From UPXZ01 sp047973025 (GTDB lineage: Bacteria; Bacteroidota; Bacteroidia; Bacteroidales; Paludibacteraceae): a stretch of 34,055 bases of DNA. The DNA is taken from contig JBKEBE010000035.1 in assembly GCA_047973025.1 (NCBI GenBank), positions 1 to 34,055 of the forward strand. The letters run 5' to 3'. A program made the position numbers and the translations under genes. Shown here piece after piece: positions 25,074 to 33,558 of this stretch. Below the pieces are notes generated by a model. The model ran no database searches. It saw only the letters and a list, made by a program, of their open reading frames with translations, and was not told the origin of the DNA. Numbering within the stretch: position 1 is the stretch's first letter; each line of letters begins with the position of its first letter.

Positions 25074-25970
25074 TTATTTTTTCATAATCTGTTCGTAACG
25101 ACTTGTTAAGGTTGGATTCACGGTAGTTAAAATATCAAGTGCCGTTTTCTTTTCTTCAGCGGTTCCTTGCTTGAAAATGTTTATCATCTCGTCCGATTTC
25201 GCATCTAAAAAAGAGCTGATAATGACCGTAGCAGGTCTTGCCCGATACGTGTCTCTTAATACAGGCAATCCGGCAACGATACGTGCCCGTCCGTTGGTCG
25301 TATTTACAGACATTTCGTCCAATCCCAAGCGGTGATATTCGTAGAAATATTCGCGAAATTTCTTGAACGCTTCGTCCATGATATTACTAATCAACGCGTA
25401 ACGGTTTCTGTCGTTTTCAAAAGCGCGCCAACCACTCCAATCGGTAGTTTGCGCTTGAGAAACGATATTTTCGGCGATTTGAAAATAGGGAGTCCCCCCA
25501 AATCGGGAGAAAGAATCCATGTCGTATCCGATAATAAGGTAGGCGTAATATGCCAAAACAGCCGTTAAATTGGCATTTAGGTTACTTGAATTAAATTCGA
25601 GTGGTTCAAATTCGCGATAGGAAAACTTGAAGTCGGGATCCCTGAAATTGAGCAGTGATGTGCTGTACGATGAGTTGAAAACGGGACGTCTGCTTTGGAC
25701 TATCATCTCGGCGCTATAGGTATCGCCTTCTACAGAATTAATGATGATGTTTATGTTGCATTCGATTCGTTCGTTTTCGGAATAAGCCAAATCAGACCAA
25801 CGTAGGTTGTTTAAAAATTCGGTAGCCGCCTGCTGCAACGTAGTAAAAACAGATTTGTTGGATCCCTGTATTTTGTCCGAATTAATTTGAAGATTGCAGT
25901 TCAATTCCTGCGCATTGATACAACTGATAATTAAAATGAAAGTGAGTATGACGGCAAGTCTGATTTTCAT
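25074..25970 (-). CDS. DUF4835 / PorD-like periplasmic protein
   Basis: 298-residue secreted protein of the Bacteroidetes family DUF4835, which some databases call type IX secretion protein PorD. A signal peptide (MKIRLAVILTFILIISCINA) is followed by ELNCNLQINSDKIQG and FTTLQQAATEFLNNLRWSD, then YYAYLIIGYDMDSFSRFGGT and RVVAG-like GRARIVAGLPVLRDTYRARP. The ATG at 25970 is preferred over 25991 because it gives a clean signal peptide. The molecular function is not known to me. In related genomes it typically follows coaBC and precedes recN; here rpoZ is upstream with 182 bases between, and pnuC is downstream. Confidence 0.85.
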   Translation of the reverse strand: MKIRLAVILTFILIISCINAQELNCNLQINSDKIQGSNKSVFTTLQQAATEFLNNLRWSDLAYSENERIECNINIIINSVEGDTYSAEMIVQSRRPVFNSSYSTSLLNFRDPDFKFSYREFEPLEFNSSNLNANLTAVLAYYAYLIIGYDMDSFSRFGGTPYFQIAENIVSQAQTTDWSGWRAFENDRNRYALISNIMDEAFKKFREYFYEYHRLGLDEMSVNTTNGRARIVAGLPVLRDTYRARPATVIISSFLDAKSDEMINIFKQGTAEEKKTALDILTTVNPTLTSRYEQIMKK

Positions 25971-26094
25971 ATTTATTTCGGAAGTGTTCATTGTCTATTG
26001 AACGTAGAAAAACCCATTTTCGTATTACCCGAACACCCGGCAGCTCATAAGAGCGGGAAAAAAGGGATGAACAGGGAAGTATTTAAAACAATGT

Positions 26095-26123
26095 TTCTTG
26101 TCTCTGCCACTATCTGACAAGAA
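26095..26123 (-). terminator. Possible terminator after rpoZ
   Basis: An 8-bp perfect inverted repeat (ttcttgtc and gacaagaa, loop of 13) lies 30 bases beyond the rpoZ stop. On the minus strand the arm is followed by attgttttaaat, a modest T-run. The stem is AT-rich, so the call is weak. Confidence 0.35.
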
Positions 26124-26152
26124 CAAGAAACAAATTCTTTTTTTCCAAAGAT

Positions 26153-26485
26153 TTATTTTTTTAGTTTGTCCTTTACCGGATTGCGATAAAAGACTTTATC
26201 TTCGATAAACTCTTGTGTCGCGATGAGTGCCGCTTTGGGCATTCTTTCATAGAATCTGGAGATTTCTATTTGTTCGCGGTTTTCGAAAACTTCTTCAATC
26301 CCATCGGAGTAGGATACGAAATCTTGGAGTTTTTTATCCAATTCACTCTTCAATTCAGCATCTATCTGGTTTGCCCGTTTCCCGATGACAGCGACTGTTT
26401 CGTACACGTTATTTATGTTTTCACTCATCTCGTTCAGATCGCGCGTGATGGTATTCGTTGACGCATTTAATTTTTTATAGTCCAT
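26153..26485 (-). CDS. rpoZ: DNA-directed RNA polymerase omega subunit (Bacteroidetes type)
   Basis: 110-residue protein with the Bacteroidetes omega features: NTITRDLNEMSENINNVYET, VAVIGKRANQI (the conserved omega core corresponding to V-x-x-x-x-R-A-x-Q), and a C-terminal FYERMPKAALIATQEFIEDK segment. It assists assembly and stability of RNA polymerase. It lies 17 bases after bamD, the standard Bacteroidetes arrangement, and is probably co-transcribed with it. Confidence 0.92.
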   Translation of the reverse strand: MDYKKLNASTNTITRDLNEMSENINNVYETVAVIGKRANQIDAELKSELDKKLQDFVSYSDGIEEVFENREQIEISRFYERMPKAALIATQEFIEDKVFYRNPVKDKLKK

Positions 26486-26502
26486 GTATTTTCAGTGAAA
26501 TT

Positions 26503-27312
26503 TTAATCCGTTTTGGGTAAATATTTTTCGGCTTCTTTGTAAATTTGAGTTGCTCCTTTTAGGAACTTTCCTTGCGGGTATTCATTCAGATAGGTATAAT
26601 ACTCATCCACCGTAGATTGGTATCTCTCCTCGCGTAGCGCGTAATCACTGTAAAGTGCTTGCTGGTATTTTGATTTTAAGACAACGATCATTAAGTCTTC
26701 TCGGTGTTTGGTTGCCGGATACTTTTTCAGCGCGTTTTCGGCTGTTACTACCGCTGCCAGATAATTGTTACCCAGGTAAAGTCCTAAGTTGTAATACAGA
26801 TCGGCATTTATCAACTCTTTCTGAGCCAGTTTGTCATTCAACTCGTCAAGCAACTTAGAAGCGTCTTTTGCTCTTTCTGAGCTCGGATAGAGATTGATAA
26901 AGTCTTGGAATCCGCCGATTGCCTGAAAGGTAGCCGTTTGGTCAAGCCGTACATCCGGAGAATCCTTGTAGTAGGTATAGGGTATCATGTACCTTGCTTC
27001 CTGTACAAACCGACCTTGTGGATACGATTTTACATACGTCTTGTAGTATTCGACGGCGGTAAAATAATCTTTCTTTTCGACGTAAGATTTCGCCAAATAA
27101 TTGATTATCAGCTCCGATCGATCTGAGCTTCGATAATACGGAGCAACTTCGTCAAGAAGTGTAATCGCTCGGTCATACTTCTTGTTTGAATAGTATTCTA
27201 CCGCTTTGTCATACTTCAGCTCCGGGTCTGTTGATTTCAAAAGGTTTTGATACTCACTACAAGAAGTGAAGATGAATAGAAATATTATGATGTGTGGGAA
27301 CGTATTTTTCAT
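26503..27312 (-). CDS. bamD: Outer membrane protein assembly factor BamD
   Basis: 269-residue lipoprotein with signal and lipobox FTSC (Cys18), part of the BAM complex that inserts beta-barrel proteins in the outer membrane. The rest is made of TPR-like helical repeats: AVEYYSNKKYDRAITLLDEV, AKSYVEKKDYFTAVEYYKTY, YPQGRFVQEARYMIPYTYY, LYLGNNYLAAVVTAENALKK. Length is usual for the family. It is first in the pair bamD-rpoZ, separated from apbE by 165 bases with two TAnnTTTG elements. Confidence 0.94.
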   Translation of the reverse strand: MKNTFPHIIIFLFIFTSCSEYQNLLKSTDPELKYDKAVEYYSNKKYDRAITLLDEVAPYYRSSDRSELIINYLAKSYVEKKDYFTAVEYYKTYVKSYPQGRFVQEARYMIPYTYYKDSPDVRLDQTATFQAIGGFQDFINLYPSSERAKDASKLLDELNDKLAQKELINADLYYNLGLYLGNNYLAAVVTAENALKKYPATKHREDLMIVVLKSKYQQALYSDYALREERYQSTVDEYYTYLNEYPQGKFLKGATQIYKEAEKYLPKTD

Positions 27313-27329
27313 AATTTAATTTCAGCTTG

Positions 27330-27337
27330 CAAAGTTA
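27330..27337 (-). promoter_or_regulatory. -7 promoter element for bamD-rpoZ
   Basis: The minus-strand sequence taactttg fits TAnnTTTG, 18 bases before the bamD ATG, so the leader would be short. A second match (tatctttg, minus strand 27420-27413) lies 80 bases upstream and could be an alternative. Confidence 0.45.
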
Positions 27338-27477
27338 GGTATTTTGTCTTGAATATGAAAGAGTTTTATTTTTTTAATTGTATGACATCTCAATCGATTA
27401 CCTTTTTTTTTGCAAAGATAGGAAGAAGGCGGTTTTTTACGACTGATATTTAAACTAATTAAGTGTTTTTCTAATTT

Positions 27478-28494
27478 TTACTTACTATCGGCAATATATT
27501 TTTCAAATCCGTCGGAAAAAACCGTTTGGATAGTTCCGGATTCATCGCTATAAATCAGATAGCACTCCATATCAGGGAAGCTATTGCAAATGCGAAGGCT
27601 ACTGTCAACTCCTAAGACCATAAACGCGGTGGCGTAAGCATCCGACTGCATGCAACTCGGAGCTATCACGGTGGCGCTAAGCAGATTGTGCCGAACAGGA
27701 TAGCCGGTTCTCGGCTCAATCGTGTGCGCGTATTTTTTCCCATTCCTCAGGTAAAATTGCCGGTAATTGCCCGAAGTGGCAAGACCTACATCGGAAATTG
27801 CCAAGATTATTTGTAGCTCTTGATTCTCGTTGACAGGGTCATCCTCCGGTTTGTCTATGCCTATCCGCCATTTCTCGCCTTTTGGATTCATTCCTTTGCA
27901 GACGACTTCACCCCCAATTTCGACCATGTAATTTTCAGACCCGTTATCAGCCAGTAGTTTCGCTATCACGTCAGCACCTTGTCCTTTGGCTATCGCGCTG
28001 GCGTCCAACATTATTCGCTTATTTTCTTTAATCAGTTTGTGATTTTCAAGGCGTATCTTTTTGTAACCGATGTAGGGCATGATGGTATCTACATTCGGAA
28101 GAACGGAGTGGTCGTGATGCCCAAATCCAAATCCCCACGCGTTGACTAATGGAGCTACGGTAATATCAAAAGCACCTCCCGATTTTTCCGAAACCTGCCG
28201 TGCCGTCGCGAACATTTCTTCGAAGTAATGGTCGGTAGTTACCGTCGAATCGTTCGTGTTGATTCGACTGATGATCGAATTTGGATCGTAGGTCGAAAGT
28301 GAGTTGTTAAATTCTTTGAATTTGAAATCAATCTTTTCTTGCAGATCGACATTTCGGGGATGAAGATATATAATTGAATAATAGGTGCCAAAAATTTCTC
28401 CTTTGATGAATGTATATTCTTTATTCTCTTGCGAGCAACCGATTATTAAAAAAAACAGAAATAGGAACGGATGTAATTTGAAGATTTTTTTCAT
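27478..28494 (-). CDS. apbE: FAD:protein FMN transferase (ApbE)
   Basis: 338-residue periplasmic lipoprotein (lipobox IIGC, Cys20) that attaches FMN covalently to threonine residues of proteins such as NqrB/NqrC or RnfG/RnfD. Motifs are GEIFGTYYSIIYL, DITVAPLVNAWGFG, LDASAIAKGQGADVIAKLL, NYMVEIGGEVVCKGMNP, HTIEPRTGYPVRHNLLSATV and the metal-binding SDAYATAFMVLG. Length is typical. It ends a likely operon with the CNNM/CorC gene, 29 bases upstream of it. Confidence 0.94.
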   Translation of the reverse strand: MKKIFKLHPFLFLFFLIIGCSQENKEYTFIKGEIFGTYYSIIYLHPRNVDLQEKIDFKFKEFNNSLSTYDPNSIISRINTNDSTVTTDHYFEEMFATARQVSEKSGGAFDITVAPLVNAWGFGFGHHDHSVLPNVDTIMPYIGYKKIRLENHKLIKENKRIMLDASAIAKGQGADVIAKLLADNGSENYMVEIGGEVVCKGMNPKGEKWRIGIDKPEDDPVNENQELQIILAISDVGLATSGNYRQFYLRNGKKYAHTIEPRTGYPVRHNLLSATVIAPSCMQSDAYATAFMVLGVDSSLRICNSFPDMECYLIYSDESGTIQTVFSDGFEKYIADSK

Positions 28495-28523
28495 TGAAAA
28501 AAGATTAACAATTCGTTTCGAAT

Positions 28524-29822
28524 TTAATTCGCGTCATCACTCTCTGCTTGATTTTTACTTATCAGCACTTTGTCTATGCGATTACCGTCCATATCCACTA
28601 TTTCGATGGTGTAATCCGCATAATTGATCTTATCGCCGATTTTAGGAATCATATTGATTTGTTCGATGACAAATCCCGCAACAGTCGAATAATCGATTAG
28701 TTCAAAATCTACATCAAAATTTTCGATAAAATTGGACATAACCTCAATCGGAGCATCCCCATTGACTAATACCGAATTGTCGTCTCGAACGAAATAATCC
28801 GGCTCTACGATTTCGCCCTCGTCAGGCAAGATACCTACCAAGTTTTCCATAATATCGTGAAACGTAATTACCCCTTCAAAATCGCCGTATTCATCCACAA
28901 CGACACAGATATGGGTTCGGCTCTGTTTCATCTGTTCGAGTACCTTGGGTGCCGAAGTATTTTCGTGGATTATCACGGGTTGAACGACTAAATCGCTGAC
29001 TTTGAAATCAGGACCATGAACCACCGCCTTGTAGTAGTCGCGTATCATTAACACGCCGGTAAGGTTATCCAACGAACCTCTGCAACAAACTATCTTATTG
29101 TGTGTGATATTTTCAATCTCTCTTCGGATCTCTTCTTCCGTCTCGTCGAGGTCAATCCACTCTACTTCTATGCGATGTGTCATCAAGTGAATGGCGCGTT
29201 TATCCGAGAAGTTAAATACTTTTTCGTGAATGCTGTTTTGCGTTTCTTCAATGACACCGGTTTTTGACGCGGTTCTCAACATTTGCCGAAGTTCGGTCTC
29301 CGTCATGTCCTCAGCTGTTTTTTTGATGCCGAGTAGGTTGGTAATAAACGTTGTGGATGCGGAAAGAAGTTTTACGAACGGATAAAAGATCTTACTGAAT
29401 ACACGGATGATTGGCGCTATGCGAATCGCCACCACGTCCGGTTTGCTGAGTGCAATGGTCTTGGGCACCAATTCCCCAATCACGATGGTAATGTAGGTGG
29501 TCAGGAACATGACCACGGTTATCGAAATGACGTTGGAATACGGACGTAAAACTTCGATTTTGTCAAATAACGGTATAAGATCGTCGGATAGACTGGCACC
29601 GCTGTACGCACCGGTAATAAGTGCCACAAGCGTGATGCCTACTTGAACGGACGAGAGAAAATTTTCAGAATCGGCGCGCAATCGTAGAGCTATCTCGGCA
29701 CCTTTGCTTCCTTGTTGTTTGTGCTGATTGAGACGCGTTTCCTTACTTGAAATGACGGCTATCTCGGAAAGCGAAAAAAATCCGTTGATTAAAATTAAAA
29801 TCAGGATAATGATTATGTCCAT
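28524..29822 (-). CDS. CNNM/CorC family membrane protein (hemolysin-like)
   Basis: 432-residue inner-membrane protein of the CNNM/CBS/CorC type (often called hemolysin or magnesium/cobalt efflux protein). Membrane domain with the family motifs FFSLSEIAVISSKETRL and VIGELVPKTIALSKPD at about residues 1-150, CBS pair at about 200-330 (THICVVVDEYGDFEGVITFH), CorC/HlyC domain at about 345-425 (STVAGFVIEQINMIPKIGDK). It is a paralogue of GldE in this window, with better conserved membrane motifs; transport of Mg2+ or another ion is inferred. It follows pyrC after 79 bases. Confidence 0.92.
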   Translation of the reverse strand: MDIIIILILILINGFFSLSEIAVISSKETRLNQHKQQGSKGAEIALRLRADSENFLSSVQVGITLVALITGAYSGASLSDDLIPLFDKIEVLRPYSNVISITVVMFLTTYITIVIGELVPKTIALSKPDVVAIRIAPIIRVFSKIFYPFVKLLSASTTFITNLLGIKKTAEDMTETELRQMLRTASKTGVIEETQNSIHEKVFNFSDKRAIHLMTHRIEVEWIDLDETEEEIRREIENITHNKIVCCRGSLDNLTGVLMIRDYYKAVVHGPDFKVSDLVVQPVIIHENTSAPKVLEQMKQSRTHICVVVDEYGDFEGVITFHDIMENLVGILPDEGEIVEPDYFVRDDNSVLVNGDAPIEVMSNFIENFDVDFELIDYSTVAGFVIEQINMIPKIGDKINYADYTIEIVDMDGNRIDKVLISKNQAESDDAN

Positions 29823-29901
29823 ACTAATTTAGTGATAAGTGGATCGAGAAGATTTGAGCATGTAAGACGGAAGTTTCATACAGTCGTTTTTATCGTGTGT
29901 G

Positions 29902-31245
29902 TCAAGTGTTAAAAGTCAAACGTCTTCCTCGCTCTGATTCGTCAAAAATGCCGTTGTCATAAACTAACTTTCCGTTTACGAACGTTTTTTCTATTCTTGA
30001 ATCAAAAAATACGGATTCAAATGGCGACCAACCGCATTTGCCGAGTACATCTTTTTCTGTTATTTGATGGGGTGCATTGTGATTTACCAAAACCAAATCG
30101 GCAAAATAGCCGGGGCGGACGTAACCACGTCTTTCAATACGAAATAAATCGGCAGGCGCGTGACACATTTTTTCGACTACTTTTTCGAGTGTGAAAACTC
30201 CTTTTTTTGCCAATTGTAACATTGCAATCAGCGAAAATTGTACCAAAGGTCCTCCCGACGCGGCGGTATAACAATTACCTTCTTTTTCTTGCAGGGTATG
30301 TGGCGCGTGATCGCTAGCAATCACATCAATCAGGTTGTTGTTTACGGCATCAATCAAAGCCACTCGGTCACTTTCTTTTTTGACTGCCGGATTCCATTTT
30401 ATGCGGTTTCCAAATTGCGCGTAGTCTTGATCCGAAAACCAAAGATGATGTATGCAGGCTTCCGCGGTTATTTTCTTATCCCGCAATGACTTTTTGTTGT
30501 CGAACAAGGTTAATTCTTTTGCCGTAGATAGGTGCAGAATATGCAGACGGGTATTGTACTGATGCGCCAACTGCACGGCAAAGCTCGACGATTTGTAGCA
30601 GGCTTCCGCAGAGCGTATTTTGGGATGGAACTCAACACCCGGATTATTCCCGAATATTTGTTTGTAATAATTTAAATTCGTTTGTATGGTTGGCTCGTCT
30701 TCGCAATGCACGGCAACCAAAGCGGGAGCTTCGTCAAATATGCGTGTTAACGCTTCCATGTCGTTTACGAGCATATTTCCTGTGGATGATCCCATGAATA
30801 CTTTTATGCCGCAAACTTCTGCCGGATTTATTTTTACGACTTCATGGATATTGGTATTGGTTGCGCCCATGTAAAAGGAGAAGTTTGCCAGCGATTTGTA
30901 TTCTGCCAGCATATACTTTTCATTCAACAGTTCTATGGTCGTGGTTTGCGGTTTGGTATTGGGCATTTCCATATAGGAAGTTACTCCACCGGCTACGGCA
31001 GCTTTGCTTTCGGTGTAAATATCACCTTTGTGCGTAAGACCCGGTTCCCGAAAATGCACCTGATCGTCGATAACACCCGGAAGCAGCAAAAGTCCTGTCG
31101 CATCAATTGTCACAACCCGATCGGAATCGTCTAACGCTTCTTCAGCGGTCAGCACGCGTTCAATCAAATCATCGTTGAGCAATACGGAGCCTTTGAAGAC
31201 TTGCCCTTCGTTGACAATGGTCGCATTTTTAATTAAGCGTTTCAT
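29902..31245 (-). CDS. pyrC: Dihydroorotase-family amidohydrolase
   Basis: 447-residue class I-like dihydroorotase of the amidohydrolase superfamily, expected to cyclise carbamoyl aspartate in pyrimidine synthesis. Motifs: DDQVHFREPGLTHKGD with His64 and Arg66, EMPNTKPQTTT, GIKVFMGSSTGNML with the lysine expected to be carboxylated, HILHLSTAKEL, and IASDHAPHTLQEK with the catalytic Asp. The usual first zinc ligand of the H-x-H motif appears as Gln62, which I believe is usual in the Bacteroidetes group, but I cannot check it here. The order dpm1-like then pyrC is common in Bacteroidales. The intergenic space to the mannosyltransferase gene is 39 bases. Confidence 0.9.
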   Translation of the reverse strand: MKRLIKNATIVNEGQVFKGSVLLNDDLIERVLTAEEALDDSDRVVTIDATGLLLLPGVIDDQVHFREPGLTHKGDIYTESKAAVAGGVTSYMEMPNTKPQTTTIELLNEKYMLAEYKSLANFSFYMGATNTNIHEVVKINPAEVCGIKVFMGSSTGNMLVNDMEALTRIFDEAPALVAVHCEDEPTIQTNLNYYKQIFGNNPGVEFHPKIRSAEACYKSSSFAVQLAHQYNTRLHILHLSTAKELTLFDNKKSLRDKKITAEACIHHLWFSDQDYAQFGNRIKWNPAVKKESDRVALIDAVNNNLIDVIASDHAPHTLQEKEGNCYTAASGGPLVQFSLIAMLQLAKKGVFTLEKVVEKMCHAPADLFRIERRGYVRPGYFADLVLVNHNAPHQITEKDVLGKCGWSPFESVFFDSRIEKTFVNGKLVYDNGIFDESERGRRLTFNT

Positions 31246-31284
31246 ATTGACAAATTTTGAAGTTCGGTACTTGACAATATCATA

Positions 31285-32049
31285 TCAATCTGTTTGACTT
31301 CTGTTTTTTGCCGTTTTCTTCTTCGGATATTTTCGGGTCAGGCTTCCCAATTTTAGTTGGATTACGCCCATAAACGCTTCTCCAAATATTCCACCGCTCA
31401 TTTTCGATGTTCCCAACTGCCTGTTTATAAATATTATAGGTACTTCCTTCAGCGTAAATCCGCATTTGTACGCCGTGAATTTCATCTCAATCTGAAAAGC
31501 ATACCCTTTGAAACGAATCTTATCCAATTCGATGGTTTCAAGTACTCCTCTTCTGTAACATTTGAAGCCGGCGGTCGTATCGGCTATTTTTAATCCGGTA
31601 ACCAATTTCACGTATTTCGAAGCGAAATAAGACATCAATACGCGTCCTATGGGCCAGTTTACCACATTGACTCCCGATACGTATCTGGACCCGATTGCCA
31701 GATCGGCTCCTTCGGTCGCACAAGCATCGTAAAGACGGATCAAGTCATTCGGGTTGTGCGAAAAGTCAGCATCCATTTCGAAAATATACTCGTAACCACG
31801 CTCCAAAGCCCATTTGAAGCCGGCGATGTAGGCTGTCCCTAAGCCCAGTTTTCCCTTTCGTTCCAAGATAAAAATGCTTTCAGGAAATTCGTCCATCAGT
31901 TTTTTAACGATTGCTGCGGTTCCATCGGGCGACCCGTCGTCAATAACCAAAATATTGAAATTGCCATCCAATGCTAAAACGGTACGCAGGATGTTTTCAA
32001 TATTCTCTTTTTCGTTGTATGTCGGTATTAAAACTAATTTTGATGCCAT
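31285..32049 (-). CDS. Polyprenol monophosphomannose synthase-like GT2 glycosyltransferase
   Basis: 254-residue family 2 glycosyltransferase related to dolichol-phosphate mannosyltransferase (DPM1), moving mannose from GDP-mannose to a polyprenyl phosphate on the cytoplasmic side. It has LIPTYNEKENIENILRTVL, ILVIDDGSPDGTAAIV, EMDADFSHNPNDL (the metal-binding D-x-D) and GSRYVSGVNVVNWPIGR. There is no C-terminal membrane domain; the tail ends in basic residues. In Bacteroidetes such enzymes provide mannosyl donors for protein O-glycosylation; this use is inferred. Confidence 0.9.
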   Translation of the reverse strand: MASKLVLIPTYNEKENIENILRTVLALDGNFNILVIDDGSPDGTAAIVKKLMDEFPESIFILERKGKLGLGTAYIAGFKWALERGYEYIFEMDADFSHNPNDLIRLYDACATEGADLAIGSRYVSGVNVVNWPIGRVLMSYFASKYVKLVTGLKIADTTAGFKCYRRGVLETIELDKIRFKGYAFQIEMKFTAYKCGFTLKEVPIIFINRQLGTSKMSGGIFGEAFMGVIQLKLGSLTRKYPKKKTAKNRSQTD

Positions 32050-32120
32050 GTGTATTTCAAGTGTTGAGCGTAATATTACCGGGAATAGTATTTAATGAGA
32101 CTTATGCCAACAGAACCTTG

Positions 32121-32930
32121 TCAATCAAATACGTATAAACGTGAAGGCTCCATTCTCTGTAACGGAATAATCCGCATGCTGTCTTCGTAGGGAATCAATC
32201 TGGATTTCAAATGATTCGAAATCGTAGTATATGCCATTTCGGGCAGGTTATTGTCTTTACTCAAATGGCAAAGGAATACATACTGCCATCTATCTGTATA
32301 ATTATCAGCCAAAAAAGAAGCCGTCTGCATGTTGCAAAGATGGCCGGTGTCGGACTTGATTCGTTGCTGAAGCACGAAAGGATATCTCCCGTTCGTAAGC
32401 ATATCTTCATCGTAGTTGGCTTCCAGCACCATGTAGTCGGATCGAATTAAATGCTCGGCGGCGACTTTGCTCACAAACCCTAAATCGGTAGCGAAAGTGA
32501 TCGTTTTACCCCTGTATTCGACAGAATATCCGACACAATCAGACGAATCGTGCGAGACGGGAAACGCTTTAATTGTAAAATCACCGATAGTTATTGTTTC
32601 ACCGACTTCGATAAACTTTTGCGAAAGCGATGTTAGTTTTTGTGTAACACAGTAACTTCGATTGATGCCTTCGTGTACTTTTCGTGTCGTATAAACCGGA
32701 ATACGGTATTTCTCGCCAATCGTTCCAACCGCTTTGATGTGGTCGGCGTGATCGTGCGTTACGAAAAGTGCCCAAATGTTTTCAAAATCAAGTCCCATCG
32801 ATTTTAGAAATTTACGAATACTCCTTACCCCTACCCCCGCATCTATTAAAATACCATAGGAGGCATTTCCAACGAAATAACAGTTCCCGCTACTACCGCT
32901 TGCTAAACTTCTAAAACGAAATCTTTCCAT
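32121..32930 (-). CDS. MBL-fold metallohydrolase, WalJ/YycJ-like
   Basis: 269-residue metallo-beta-lactamase-fold hydrolase. The metal-binding motif FVTHDHADHIKAVG gives the H-x-H-x-D-H signature; further ligands are in KAFPVSHDSSDCVGY, FATDLGFVS and the C-terminal FLCHLSKDNN. The N-terminus FRSLASGSSGNCYFV is typical of the WalJ/YycJ group, implicated in DNA end processing and cell-wall regulation in Firmicutes; the substrate here is unknown. It is first in the run that continues to apbE, 71 bases before the mannosyltransferase gene. Confidence 0.9.
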   Translation of the reverse strand: MERFRFRSLASGSSGNCYFVGNASYGILIDAGVGVRSIRKFLKSMGLDFENIWALFVTHDHADHIKAVGTIGEKYRIPVYTTRKVHEGINRSYCVTQKLTSLSQKFIEVGETITIGDFTIKAFPVSHDSSDCVGYSVEYRGKTITFATDLGFVSKVAAEHLIRSDYMVLEANYDEDMLTNGRYPFVLQQRIKSDTGHLCNMQTASFLADNYTDRWQYVFLCHLSKDNNLPEMAYTTISNHLKSRLIPYEDSMRIIPLQRMEPSRLYVFD

Positions 32931-32952
32931 CTAATTAACGTCGATAACCCTA

Positions 32953-32960
32953 CAAAATTA
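32953..32960 (-). promoter_or_regulatory. -7 promoter element upstream of the WalJ-like gene
   Basis: The minus-strand sequence taattttg fits TAnnTTTG, 23 bases before the ATG at 32930. It is the likely promoter for the five-gene run through pyrC to apbE. Confidence 0.5.
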
Positions 32961-33126
32961 CAAAAAAAATGGATTTATAGTGTATTTAGGCAGCATAAAA
33001 TAATTCTTCTGACGACTTTGGATAGAACGTGTCAAGCAATACGTCCATATACACTTTTGACGCGTAGCAAGATACGCGCTAATGGAAGAATAAGAATCCG
33101 GAACATCCTAAATAAGCGTATCGGTA

Positions 33127-33558
33127 TTAAAAATTACGCCGAACACTTAACCCCGCATTAATAAATCCAAAAAAATTACCATCCGGATAATTGTTAAAAT
33201 AAGCTCCCAAATAAGTCTTGTCCGCGACCCGATACTCGTAGCTCAGCATCGCCGGAGTTATTGCAAAAGGGCTTTTATCCATATCATAATCCGGTGATGC
33301 GGTAAATGTACGCATCTCAAATCCCACTCCCGTGCCAAATCCGATTTTAAAGGCATGGCGGGAATTATCGGTAAACAGGCGAACAAAATCGATCTTTCCT
33401 TTCACTACAAGTGCTATAAATTGCATATCTCGACTATTAGAACCATACCAATCTCCTTCATAGAAATCACGAGAATATTCGATTGCCACCGACAAGTCAA
33501 GCCACTTGTAAATTTTCCCGTATTCATAAGACCTTATATCATTTAGATTACTAAAGCG
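33127..33558 (-). pseudogene. Outer-membrane beta-barrel protein, C-terminal remnant cut by transposase
   Basis: An open frame with no proper start runs from just after a stop at 33559-33561 to 33127. It reads DIRSYEYGKIYKWLDLSVAI and continues with alternating strands (FKIGFGTGVGFEMRTF, AMLSYEYRVADKTYLGAYF) to the terminal Phe of INAGLSVRRNF, the usual ending of an outer-membrane barrel. About 140 residues remain; the signal peptide and N-terminal strands are missing. The frame fades exactly where the transposase frame ends, so insertion has cut the gene. I cannot assign a specific family. Confidence 0.65.

Noticed and set aside
25992..26094. Remnant of coaBC between rpoZ and DUF4835
   Set aside because: No flavoprotein or ligase motif could be recognised in any frame of this short stretch.
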